Part shown: positions 1-5,047 of the stretch, one piece after another
Layout of the letters: each line of letters begins with the position of its first letter
How positions within the stretch are numbered: position 1 is the first letter of the stretch
Source: Eubacteriales bacterium
GTDB lineage: Bacteria > Bacillota > Clostridia > Peptostreptococcales > Acidaminobacteraceae
Length of the DNA: 8,043 nucleotides
Reading direction: 5' to 3'
Assembly (NCBI GenBank): GCA_030625285.1
Contig: DAOURC010000025.1
Location: forward strand, 1-8,043
Notes under the pieces: model-generated
What the model was told of the DNA's origin: nothing
The model's input: only the letters and a program-made list of their open reading frames with translations
Databases searched by the model: none
Program-made: the position numbers and the translations under genes

Positions 1-4
1 ATAT

Positions 5-60
5 GGGCTTTGTATTAGATTCTATACAAGCCCCGACCTTTTAAGGTCGTGAGTTATTGA
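5..60 (+). mobile_element. Candidate right end of an IS200/IS605-type element (omega-RNA tail-like hairpins)
   Basis: Two hairpins lie back to back. GGGCTTTGTAT (5-15) pairs with ATACAAGCCC (24-33) with one bulged base, and CGACCTT (34-40) pairs perfectly with AAGGTCG (43-49) across a 2-nt loop. They are followed by GAGTTATTGAC. The string AAGCCCCGACC...GGTCG...GAGTT..TTGAC resembles the subterminal right-end hairpin, also the 3' part of the omega RNA, in many tnpB-carrying IS200/IS605 elements. No transposase or tnpB sequence is visible because the window starts here. It could instead be the terminator of an upstream gene, although no clean T-run follows. The call rests on remembered family resemblance. 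Confidence 0.35.
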
Positions 61-331
61 CATTAATATACTCCTTCGCAGTTTTTTTAAATATATATTT
101 AACTTAAAACAATTATAGAATTATTTTACACTTTTGTAAACTAATCAGAATTAAATATTCATTATCATACCACCTACGACAAATGACATGGTTTATCGAT
201 ATTATGAGGTTCAATTGTCAGATTGCTTCGTTGGAAAAAAATGAGTGCAATCAAAATGGAACACTTTTTCAATATTGTAGAGAAGTTGTGAAAAGTGGAG
301 TAAAATTTGTTGTGAAGAGTGAATGAAATAG
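61..331. other. Intergenic region without a recognisable gene
   Basis: No coding frame of convincing length or composition is visible. Two inverted repeats can be seen: TTTACA/TGTAAA around CTTT at 125-140, and CACTTTTTCA/TGAAAAGTG (one bulge) at 262-271 and 289-297. Neither has a T-run. The stretch separates the candidate IS end from the toxin-antitoxin promoter, and I see no function for it. Confidence 0.5.
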
Positions 332-360
332 TTGACAATATGTTATTTAGGGTATATCTT
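332..360 (+). promoter_or_regulatory. Sigma-A-type promoter of the HigBA-like operon
   Basis: A perfect -35 TTGACA (332-337) is followed after 17 bp by TATCTT (355-360), a 4/6 match to the -10 consensus. Transcription should start near 367. The -10 is itself half of a perfect palindrome, TATCTT-T-AAGATA (355-367), so a repressor bound there would block RNA polymerase directly. Confidence 0.7.
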
Positions 361-370
361 TAAGATAAGA

Positions 371-390
371 ATATGCCATATTCGGCATAT
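371..390. promoter_or_regulatory. Probable operator of the toxin-antitoxin operon
   Basis: A perfect inverted repeat, ATATGCC-6 bp-GGCATAT, lies just downstream of the predicted transcription start. Together with the palindrome at 355-367 this is the usual layout for autorepression by the HTH antitoxin of a HigBA-type operon. It overlaps an in-frame ATG at 373, which argues that the ATG at 373 is not the true toxin start. Confidence 0.55.
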
Positions 391-405
391 TTGAGGAGAA
401 TGTTA

Positions 406-774
406 ATGTACCAGAAAAGCGAAAGAGAAGGTTATTTACATACCTATAAGAATTCAAATAATATAGATCAAATAGTAAAATATATCGAAACAATAGAAAA
501 TCCTAAGGAATATGCTAATGTGCGTGAAACGTTAGCTAAAATCGATAGGGAAGGTGCTAAATATTTAGTTTTAAAAGATGAAATAGTTGTAAATTCTTTG
601 GGTACCAATATATTTGAAATAAAGATTGATACAAATCGGTTTGCTTATTGTTATCTATATGGTAATGGTGTATTTATACTACATGCTTTTAGAAAAAGAA
701 CTCAAAAAACTCCACAAAGGGATAAAAAGTTAGCGATTAAGCGTTATAGGGAAATTAAAATGAAAGGGTTTTGA
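406..774 (+). CDS. HigB/RelE-like toxin (phage Gp49-like family), type II toxin-antitoxin
   Basis: This encodes a 122-residue protein of the RelE/HigB-type ribosome-dependent mRNA interferase superfamily, most like the Gp49-like HigB branch. The family signature is in the C-terminal half: FEIKI (70-74), an Arg (78), then a core strand running into HAFRKRTQKTP (93-103) and a basic tail DKKLAIKRYRE. In this family such basic residues bind and cleave mRNA on the ribosome. I chose ATG 406 because GAGGAG (393-398) sits 7 nt upstream. The longer frame from ATG 373 would put its start inside the operator palindrome with no ribosome binding site. The gene is first in the operon, ahead of its antitoxin, which is the HigBA order. 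The stop lies 2 nt before the antitoxin ATG, so the two are probably translationally coupled. The toxin looks intact. Confidence 0.85.
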   Translation: MYQKSEREGYLHTYKNSNNIDQIVKYIETIENPKEYANVRETLAKIDREGAKYLVLKDEIVVNSLGTNIFEIKIDTNRFAYCYLYGNGVFILHAFRKRTQKTPQRDKKLAIKRYREIKMKGF

Positions 775-776
775 TT

Positions 777-1088
777 ATGAGTAAATTTCTTGATGAATTA
801 GATAAAATTGGTGAAGAAAAATTCGGGAAGGAAATATATGAAAAGGCGAAAAGTGAGGCTAGAGTTAATTTGGAAATTATGGATTTCCTTACTGAAAGAA
901 GAAAGAGTTTAAATATTAGTCAAGAGGAAATGGGTCGTCTTTTAAAAACTACGCAGGAACAAATTTCTAAATATGAAAATTCGAATAATAGTCCTTCTCT
1001 TGAACGGTTTATGAAAATTTTGGATAGTTTAAATATTGATTTGATTTTTGTAGATCGAGATAAAAAAAAGGAACTTTATCATACGTAA
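777..1088 (+). CDS. XRE-family HTH antitoxin (HigA-like)
   Basis: This is a 103-residue protein with an acidic, helical N-terminal third (1-30) followed by a Cro/C1-type helix-turn-helix at about 35-90. The motif SQEEMGRLLKTTQEQISKYEN (split as 48-58 scaffold helix, 58-68 recognition helix) is typical of XRE regulators. It should bind and neutralise the upstream toxin and repress the promoter at 332-360 through the palindromes at 355-390. I chose ATG 777, which has GAAAGGG (762-768) 8 nt upstream. The TTG at 771 would overlap the toxin stop and sit too close to that ribosome binding site. The gene lies 2 nt after the toxin and is followed by the terminator at 1174-1201. The N-terminal extension before the HTH is common in antitoxins paired with Gp49-like toxins. 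Confidence 0.85.
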   Translation: MSKFLDELDKIGEEKFGKEIYEKAKSEARVNLEIMDFLTERRKSLNISQEEMGRLLKTTQEQISKYENSNNSPSLERFMKILDSLNIDLIFVDRDKKKELYHT

Positions 1089-1127
1089 TAAAAAAAGCGA
1101 TTAGTGGTGAGCAATCGAAAAAGTAGA

Positions 1128-1160
1128 CAGTTGGAGAGTCCCTGCCAATTCAAGTGGGAG
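1128..1160 (+). ncRNA. Possible relic type III antitoxin RNA unit (ToxI-like pseudoknot)
   Basis: AGTTGG (1129-1134) can pair with CCAATT (1145-1150, one G-T wobble). The loop between them contains TCCC (1139-1142), which can pair with GGGA (1156-1159) downstream. This is an H-type pseudoknot of about 32 nt, close to the size of one ToxI/antiQ repeat. It lies ahead of an intrinsic terminator and then a ToxN-like remnant, which is the standard order of type III toxin-antitoxin loci. Only one unit is present and no separate promoter is obvious. The call depends largely on the neighbouring pseudogene; short pseudoknots of this kind can arise by chance. Confidence 0.35.
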
Positions 1161-1173
1161 ATTTAACGTTATG

Positions 1174-1201
1174 GCAACTATTTAGAGATAGTTGCTTTTT
1201 T
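1174..1201 (+). terminator. Intrinsic terminator
   Basis: GCAACTAT (1174-1181) and ATAGTTGC (1188-1195) form a perfect 8-bp stem with a 6-nt loop, directly followed by six T residues. It ends the HigBA-like operon. If the type III reading of the region is right, it would also have been the leaky terminator between antitoxin RNA and toxin gene. Confidence 0.85.
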
Positions 1202-1231
1202 CGGCTCTTTTATTAAGAGGTGAAGTTATGA

Positions 1232-1406
1232 ATGATGGATTATAAGTTTATTGTATTAATACAAAATACATAGATCTTTTAAAAGAATTCTAGAATCAAA
1301 TTGAGATAATGATTATACTGAATATGCTAGACCTTATATAGGTGTAGTATTGAAAATTGATGATTTTAAATTGTTGGAAGAAAAATGCAACGAATTTACT
1401 TCTTAA
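1232..1406 (+). pseudogene. Remnant of a ToxN/AbiQ-like type III toxin gene
   Basis: No frame is open across this stretch, but three consecutive pieces in three frames read like one protein. MMDYKF comes from ATG 1232. VYCINTKYIDLLKEF follows (1246-1290), then DNDYTEYARPYIGVVLKID continuing to DFKLLEEKCNEFTS and TAA (1305-1406). ToxN/AbiQ endoribonucleases start with a similar Y-I-x-Y-L-x-x-F-D segment, then R-P-Y-x-G-x-V-L about 12 residues later. The spacing here (38 nt between the F and R codons) matches. A ribosome binding site, AGAGGTGA (1216-1223), precedes the start. The final piece seems to jump from the N-terminal strand to a C-terminal tail, implying loss of most of the roughly 170-200-residue protein. 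At least two frameshifts plus an internal deletion make it non-functional. The assignment is from recalled family motifs. Confidence 0.5.
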
Positions 1407-1498
1407 TGATGATTGAGAAAAACTATCACAAAATTCGACTGTTTAGCATTGCTTATATAGAGAGTGCTGTTGTGCATGTTCTTGAATTCTAAATGTAA

Positions 1499-1528
1499 AA
1501 GGTACCTGGTTAATAAACCGGGTACCTT
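1499..1528 (-). terminator. Intrinsic terminator of the minus-strand ATPase gene
   Basis: AAGGTACCTGGTT (1499-1511) pairs with AACCGGGTACCTT (1516-1528) around an AATA loop, a 13-bp stem with one mismatch (G-T). Read on the minus strand, the hairpin runs into TTTTACATTT. The stop codon of the minus-strand gene (TAA at 1529-1527) lies within the stem, so termination follows translation stop at once. On the plus strand no T-run follows. Confidence 0.75.
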
Positions 1529-2615
1529 AGTTCTTGTACTTCTGTTTCGGTAGATCTTTAAGCTCCACTGGTTTTTGTTGTGTTACTACCTTTGATTTAT
1601 GCTCGGAAAGTGGCCTTATAGATGCTCCTTGTTCTTCTTTATAATAAGTGATGTATACGGCATCTGGGTTTATTATTTTATTCAGCAAGAAGTATGCGTT
1701 GTTTGAAACGAAAATATAGTTTGAATCTTTGATGTCTTTCATGAAATGTTTTATCAACATCTCTTCAAGCTTTGAATGAAGTACGCTTGAAAGATCATCG
1801 ATAAGCAACATTCCGCTGTGTTCTTTTAAATGAAAAAACGATGGTAATATATTAAGCAAAGTTTGAGTGCTGAGTGACTCTTCTGTAAAAGGAAGAGTTA
1901 TGTTGCTTTTTTGATGAGTCACAAAGATGGTTTTGTTGTTTTCGTCACCTATTTTTATATTGAATTTTTTGTTTTTTTCCTCATGAGAATATGAAATGGA
2001 AATACCCATTTTCTTATCTTTAAAAAACTGATTGAACCCATCTACTCCATATTTTTCTATGTGTTTGTTGGAGTGGGTTTTATATTCGCCGTAGGTGATG
2101 ATTGTTCCGGTCAAAGGATTGATGTAAATCGAGTTTTTCAGAAACAAACTCAATGCTTTTAAAGTCTCGTTGCTACCTAGGTTCATTTGACTTACTACCT
2201 TATGTATAAAAAGCGAATCGGTTTTAGTGTCTACAACCATATCATCACTAAGTTTTATGATTTTTATTTTTTCGTTGTCTCTTTCAAAAATAACCTTATC
2301 TTCAACAGACAGCTTTTCGTATGCATTTCCACTGATAGGACTAAATCTTACCTTGTAATGAATTACATCACCATTTATAAGGAAATGGTATTCAAGAGAA
2401 AATTCATTACCATCGCTTAAAAGAGAAAGATTTATTCCATCCTTGATGTTTCTTCCTTTCACAGCCAACTCAAGTAATAGTCTGATGCTGTTAAGTAAAG
2501 TGCTCTTTCCTTCGCTTTCAGGACCGAATATCATTCCTATATTCGAGTCTTTCAGATCAAACACGGTTTTATTTTTATAAACCTTATAATTTTCTAATAT
2601 CACTTTAGTAAGCAT
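1527..2615 (-). CDS. SMC/AAA_15-like P-loop ATPase with altered catalytic motifs
   Basis: This is a 362-residue cytoplasmic ATPase of the RecF/SMC-like (AAA_15/AAA_21, OLD-like) type. Walker A is GPESEGKST (31-39), after an N-terminal strand MLTKVILENYK typical of the group. A signature-like region is ESLSTQTLLNIL (246-257). Walker B is MLLIDDLSSVLH (269-280). In the family this is normally I-D-E, but here Asp 274 replaces the catalytic Glu. The usual T-T/S-H after Walker B is replaced by VSNN (303-306), so hydrolysis may be weak. No TOPRIM, HNH or coiled-coil arm is visible, so there is no obvious effector domain. ATG 2615 was chosen because GGAAAGGA lies 7 nt upstream; the 52 extra codons of the longer frame run back through the riboswitch. 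It is transcribed alone, away from the polysaccharide operon. Similar proteins occur in phage-defence and plasmid contexts, but the role here is unknown. Confidence 0.75.
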   Translation of the reverse strand: MLTKVILENYKVYKNKTVFDLKDSNIGMIFGPESEGKSTLLNSIRLLLELAVKGRNIKDGINLSLLSDGNEFSLEYHFLINGDVIHYKVRFSPISGNAYEKLSVEDKVIFERDNEKIKIIKLSDDMVVDTKTDSLFIHKVVSQMNLGSNETLKALSLFLKNSIYINPLTGTIITYGEYKTHSNKHIEKYGVDGFNQFFKDKKMGISISYSHEEKNKKFNIKIGDENNKTIFVTHQKSNITLPFTEESLSTQTLLNILPSFFHLKEHSGMLLIDDLSSVLHSKLEEMLIKHFMKDIKDSNYIFVSNNAYFLLNKIINPDAVYITYYKEEQGASIRPLSEHKSKVVTQQKPVELKDLPKQKYKN

Positions 2616-2639
2616 GGTATCATCCTTTCCTTTAATAGC

Positions 2640-2645
2640 ATTATA
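2640..2645 (-). promoter_or_regulatory. -10 element of the ATPase gene promoter
   Basis: The minus strand reads a perfect TATAAT here, 25 nt before the start codon. The transcript would begin near 2633, with a short leader carrying GGAAAGGA. The expected -35 position reads TTTTAT on the minus strand, a poor match. Only the -10 is convincing. Confidence 0.5.
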
Positions 2646-2648
2646 TAG

Positions 2649-2654
2649 TATAAT
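2649..2654 (+). promoter_or_regulatory. -10 element of the riboswitch transcript
   Basis: A perfect TATAAT on the plus strand, 3 bp from the opposing -10 at 2640-2645, should start transcription near 2661, about 22 nt before the riboswitch. The region 17 bp upstream reads TTTCCT (2626-2631), a weak -35, so an activator or another -35 could be involved. Confidence 0.5.
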
Positions 2655-2682
2655 AAACAAGAATAAAAATTGAATATTTGTT

Positions 2683-2757
2683 AAGGGTAAACTATTTGAA
2701 AGAATAGGACGCAAAGCTACGGGTCTAAAGCATATGCTATGATAGCCGAGTTGCCAA
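2683..2757 (+). promoter_or_regulatory. Cyclic di-GMP-I riboswitch (GEMM-I)
   Basis: The conserved c-di-GMP-I architecture is complete. The closing stem P1 is GGTAA (2686-2690) with TTGCC (2751-2755). The first arm, CTATTT...GAATAG (2692-2707), carries a GAAA tetraloop at 2698-2701. The family's invariant GGACGCAAAGC follows at 2707-2717. The second arm closes with GCTA (2716-2719) on TAGC (2743-2746) and carries GGGTCTAAA...TATGA, a clear 11-nt tetraloop receptor (TCTAAA 2724-2729, TATGA 2738-2742), capped by GC-ATAT-GC. CCGAGTTGCC at 2746-2755 is the family 3' signature. The GAAA loop and receptor would dock to form the ligand pocket between the arms. It lies 7 nt upstream of an intrinsic terminator and about 300 nt upstream of the co-polymerase operon, so it most likely controls read-through into that operon according to c-di-GMP level. 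On or off polarity cannot be read from the sequence. Confidence 0.93.
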
Positions 2758-2763
2758 TGGAAT

Positions 2764-2790
2764 AATTTCATCTTTTGGTGAAATTTTTTT
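2764..2790 (+). terminator. Intrinsic terminator, likely the riboswitch expression platform
   Basis: AATTTCATC (2764-2772) pairs with GGTGAAATT (2777-2785) around a TTTT loop, one G-T wobble, and runs into seven T residues (2784-2790). It begins 7-8 nt after the riboswitch's last conserved base, and no coding gene lies in between. It is therefore best read as the ligand-controlled terminator. I could not identify a convincing antiterminator pairing. Confidence 0.8.
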
Positions 2791-3046
2791 ATTGTCTATA
2801 TGAATGATGAAAGAAATGTACTAAAGTAAAGTTTTAGATTAGGCAATAAAATTTACAATCTACATAATAATTGTAACGCTGTAGAAATGCGGCGGGTCAA
2901 TAGGTTGAATGCATTTAGCGGTTTAAGGAAATTGTAAAAGTGTAACAAATCGGAAAAACATAGAGAAATATGCTGAAAGCATACATTGATAGTGCTAGTA
3001 TGAAGTATAATAATAACGTTGTTTTGCGGTATATAGATTAGTTTGG
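2791..3046 (+). other. Long leader between riboswitch terminator and first co-polymerase gene, with a structured element
   Basis: There is no gene here. A nested stem can form at 2875-2923: AACGCT (2875-2880) with AGCG-TT (2917-2923), AAATGC (2885-2890) with GCATTT (2911-2916), and TCAA (2897-2900) with TTGA (2905-2908). It matches no RNA family I recognise. A second small perfect stem is TATGCT-GAA-AGCATA (2969-2983). The leader is long enough to hold a second regulatory RNA. Confidence 0.35.
2986..3011 (+). promoter_or_regulatory. Possible second promoter of the co-polymerase operon
   Basis: TATAAT (3006-3011) is perfect, and TTGATA (2986-2991) is a good -35, but the spacer is only 14 bp. 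If active, it would give riboswitch-independent expression from near 3018. The short spacer makes this doubtful. Confidence 0.3.
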
Positions 3047-3058
3047 TTGGAGGGTTCC

Positions 3059-4480
3059 ATGGACGATAATAATAGAATGAATTTCAATGATAAAATCGAG
3101 GTTACCTTAACTAATCCTCAACAAGAAAATTATGATGAGATATCCTTAAAAGAGATTATTTTAGTTTTGCTTAAGGGAAAAAGGTTGATTATTGTATTTA
3201 CGTTGTTGATAACAATCTTGGTTTTTGTAGGTTCGGTAATGGGTCCGGGATTACTTTCCGATTCGGTTGGTGAAATTAAAACTGTGATCACTTATAACGG
3301 AGGGATATCGGCTGATATCAACGAGATTAGATCGCCTGCTGTTTTAAAGCCGGTCATCGACAACTTGGGGCTGGATGAATATGATATCTCTGTAGATGAT
3401 TTGAGAAGGAATATTTATTTTGAAGCTTTGATTCCTGATCGAATTGTCGAGAAGATGGCGCAGCTGAAAGATGTTAAAGATGATGAATTTAGGATTCAGC
3501 AGCTAGAAGAGCTTAGTTATAGTGCGTCGGAGTATATTGTAACTCTTAATTTGGATAAGAAGTTGGGCATCGACCCATATAAAGGACGAGAAGTTCTCGA
3601 TGCCATCATTAGAAGCTATGAAGGCTGGTATTATAAAGAGTATGTTAATAGAACGGTTTTGACAAATGTGCTGAGTGATATCAATATGGATAGTTACGAT
3701 TATCCTGAAATCATTGAAATATTTGAAGGTCAGTTGAGTACTGTGTATTCGTATTTGAATACTAAGATCGCAGAAGATCCTGAATTTAGATCTAGTACAA
3801 CCGGGATGACTTTTGATGAGCTGAGGCAAGTTGTAGGGCTCGTGGATAAAATCGATTTAAGCAGAGCCAATGCGATAATAGGCGCTTATAATCTGACTAA
3901 AGATAAGGATAAACTGCTGAAGCTCTATGAGTATCAAATTACAAATTATGAAATACTGAACAAGAAGAAAACCGACGAGATGACAATCATCAATAGAATG
4001 ATCGATACCTACATCAAGGATCCGTCTGCGGTTATTTTTTCTTCGACGTTAAATGCTACAAATGGTGTTTCTTTGGATAATGAAGATCAGTATTATAATT
4101 CGCTTATAAAGGATTATACAGAAGCTGGCGTTATCGCCATCAATGCTTTGAATGATATTGAGTTTATCAAGTTCAAGATCAATAAACTCAGTGATGATGA
4201 AATTGGAAGTGCTTTAAAACAAGATGCTGTTGTAGAAGTTGATTTGCTGAATGAGAGAATCAATTTCAAGCTTAATTATTGGATTGACCAGATTAATTTA
4301 ACTTTAGAAGAATATGATTATAATCGGTTTTATAAGAGTACACTTAGGCAGTTGACGCCTTCTGAGTCTTATTCGGTAATTGATACAAATGTAAAGCTGA
4401 ACACAGCCATTGGTTTGGTGTTGGGTTTGATGATTAGTGTGTTTATGGTGTTCTTTAGAAGTTATATGAAGAACGAGTAG
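3059..4480 (+). CDS. Wzz-like polysaccharide co-polymerase (chain-length/export regulator)
   Basis: This is a 473-residue membrane protein with the layout of the Wzz/polysaccharide co-polymerase superfamily. It has a cytoplasmic N-terminus ending in EISLKEIILVLLKGKRL (27-43), a first membrane segment (about 42-61), a large extracytoplasmic helical domain of nearly 390 residues, and a second membrane segment near the C-terminus (about 450-467, GLVLGLMISVFMVFF) with a short charged tail. Such proteins oligomerise in the cytoplasmic membrane and set polymer length or aid export together with a Wzy polymerase or synthase. No tyrosine-kinase domain is fused. ATG 3059 follows GGAGGG (3049-3054) by only about 5 nt; TTG 3047 would leave the ribosome binding site inside the gene. 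It is the first gene of an operon behind the c-di-GMP riboswitch. Residues around YYNSLIKDYTEAGVIAINAL recur in the third gene of the operon, showing common ancestry. Confidence 0.8.
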   Translation: MDDNNRMNFNDKIEVTLTNPQQENYDEISLKEIILVLLKGKRLIIVFTLLITILVFVGSVMGPGLLSDSVGEIKTVITYNGGISADINEIRSPAVLKPVIDNLGLDEYDISVDDLRRNIYFEALIPDRIVEKMAQLKDVKDDEFRIQQLEELSYSASEYIVTLNLDKKLGIDPYKGREVLDAIIRSYEGWYYKEYVNRTVLTNVLSDINMDSYDYPEIIEIFEGQLSTVYSYLNTKIAEDPEFRSSTTGMTFDELRQVVGLVDKIDLSRANAIIGAYNLTKDKDKLLKLYEYQITNYEILNKKKTDEMTIINRMIDTYIKDPSAVIFSSTLNATNGVSLDNEDQYYNSLIKDYTEAGVIAINALNDIEFIKFKINKLSDDEIGSALKQDAVVEVDLLNERINFKLNYWIDQINLTLEEYDYNRFYKSTLRQLTPSESYSVIDTNVKLNTAIGLVLGLMISVFMVFFRSYMKNE

Positions 4481-4500
4481 ATTTAGGGGGATTCGTTGTG

Positions 4501-5025
4501 ATGAAAAAGGAAATCTTTTTAGGGTTGTTATTGTTGCTATTAATCCCTTTTTCAGCTTTTGCTCTATTTGATGATAAACCTATTGAAGTTGAAAAAGTGA
4601 TTGAAGTACCTGAAGTAATTGAGGAAGTTGTGATTGAAGAACCACAAGTAACGGAGGAATTATCTTTAGATGAAATCTTACTGAGGTTTGATGATGCTTT
4701 TGATAATGTCAATGTGATGTACGGCGAGAGTTTACAAGAAATCATTGTAAAGTCTACTGCTGAATATAGAAGTTTACCGTATGATGACAGAATAAAGATG
4801 TCTGTTAAGACGAAGTTGATATCGAAATATATCAGCGAGATAGAAGTGCTTGAAAATAATGTCGATAATGTTTTTTATTATCTTATCGATGAATTTAAAG
4901 AGAAATTGGTGGACAACGGCTATGATGTGATCATCGCCAATGAGTATATAGATGGGTATAAAAATGAAAAGAAATTATTACATCGTAAATTTCTTGAAGA
5001 TACATTTGATATAGATGATAAGTAA
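4501..5025 (+). CDS. Small exported acidic protein of unknown function
   Basis: This encodes a 174-residue protein. It opens with a classic signal peptide: MKKE, a leucine-rich core (7-16), and PFSAFA before a likely cleavage near residue 21-22. There is no lipobox cysteine. Residues 27-55 are an acidic, Val/Glu/Pro-rich linker built from repeated E-V-x-x-V/I-E-E units. From about 56 on the sequence is predicted helical with many charged residues and no membrane segment. I recognise no family. The start could be the GTG at 4498 instead; AGGGGG (4485-4490) serves either. It lies 20 nt after the first co-polymerase gene and 22 nt before the second and is surely co-transcribed with them. An extracytoplasmic partner or spacer for the co-polymerase complex is a reasonable guess, but nothing in the sequence proves it. 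Confidence 0.7.
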   Translation: MKKEIFLGLLLLLLIPFSAFALFDDKPIEVEKVIEVPEVIEEVVIEEPQVTEELSLDEILLRFDDAFDNVNVMYGESLQEIIVKSTAEYRSLPYDDRIKMSVKTKLISKYISEIEVLENNVDNVFYYLIDEFKEKLVDNGYDVIIANEYIDGYKNEKKLLHRKFLEDTFDIDDK

Positions 5026-5047
5026 TTTAGAAAGAGGTACTGAGGGA

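Noticed and set aside
1089..1117. Minus-strand terminator: CGATT/AATCG stem with an A-run (T-run on the minus strand)
   Set aside because: The stem is only 5 bp with a 10-nt loop, and the nearest minus-strand gene already has a much better terminator at 1499-1528.
2187..2420. Plus-strand 77-codon open frame
   Set aside because: It is antisense to the ATPase coding region, has no ribosome binding site and its product is low-complexity and unlike any protein.
2616..2771. N-terminal extension of the minus-strand ATPase (52 extra codons from an ATG at 2771)
   Set aside because: It would run through the riboswitch and both -10 elements. A strong ribosome binding site directly precedes the ATG at 2615, and the conserved family N-terminus starts there.
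3503..3829. Minus-strand 108-codon open frame
   Set aside because: It is a shadow of the first co-polymerase gene, with no start signal and a composition typical of antisense frames.
4455..4745. Minus-strand 96-codon open frame, Ser/Thr/Asn-rich
   Set aside because: The low complexity is the mirror of the acidic Val/Glu codons of the exported protein on the other strand.
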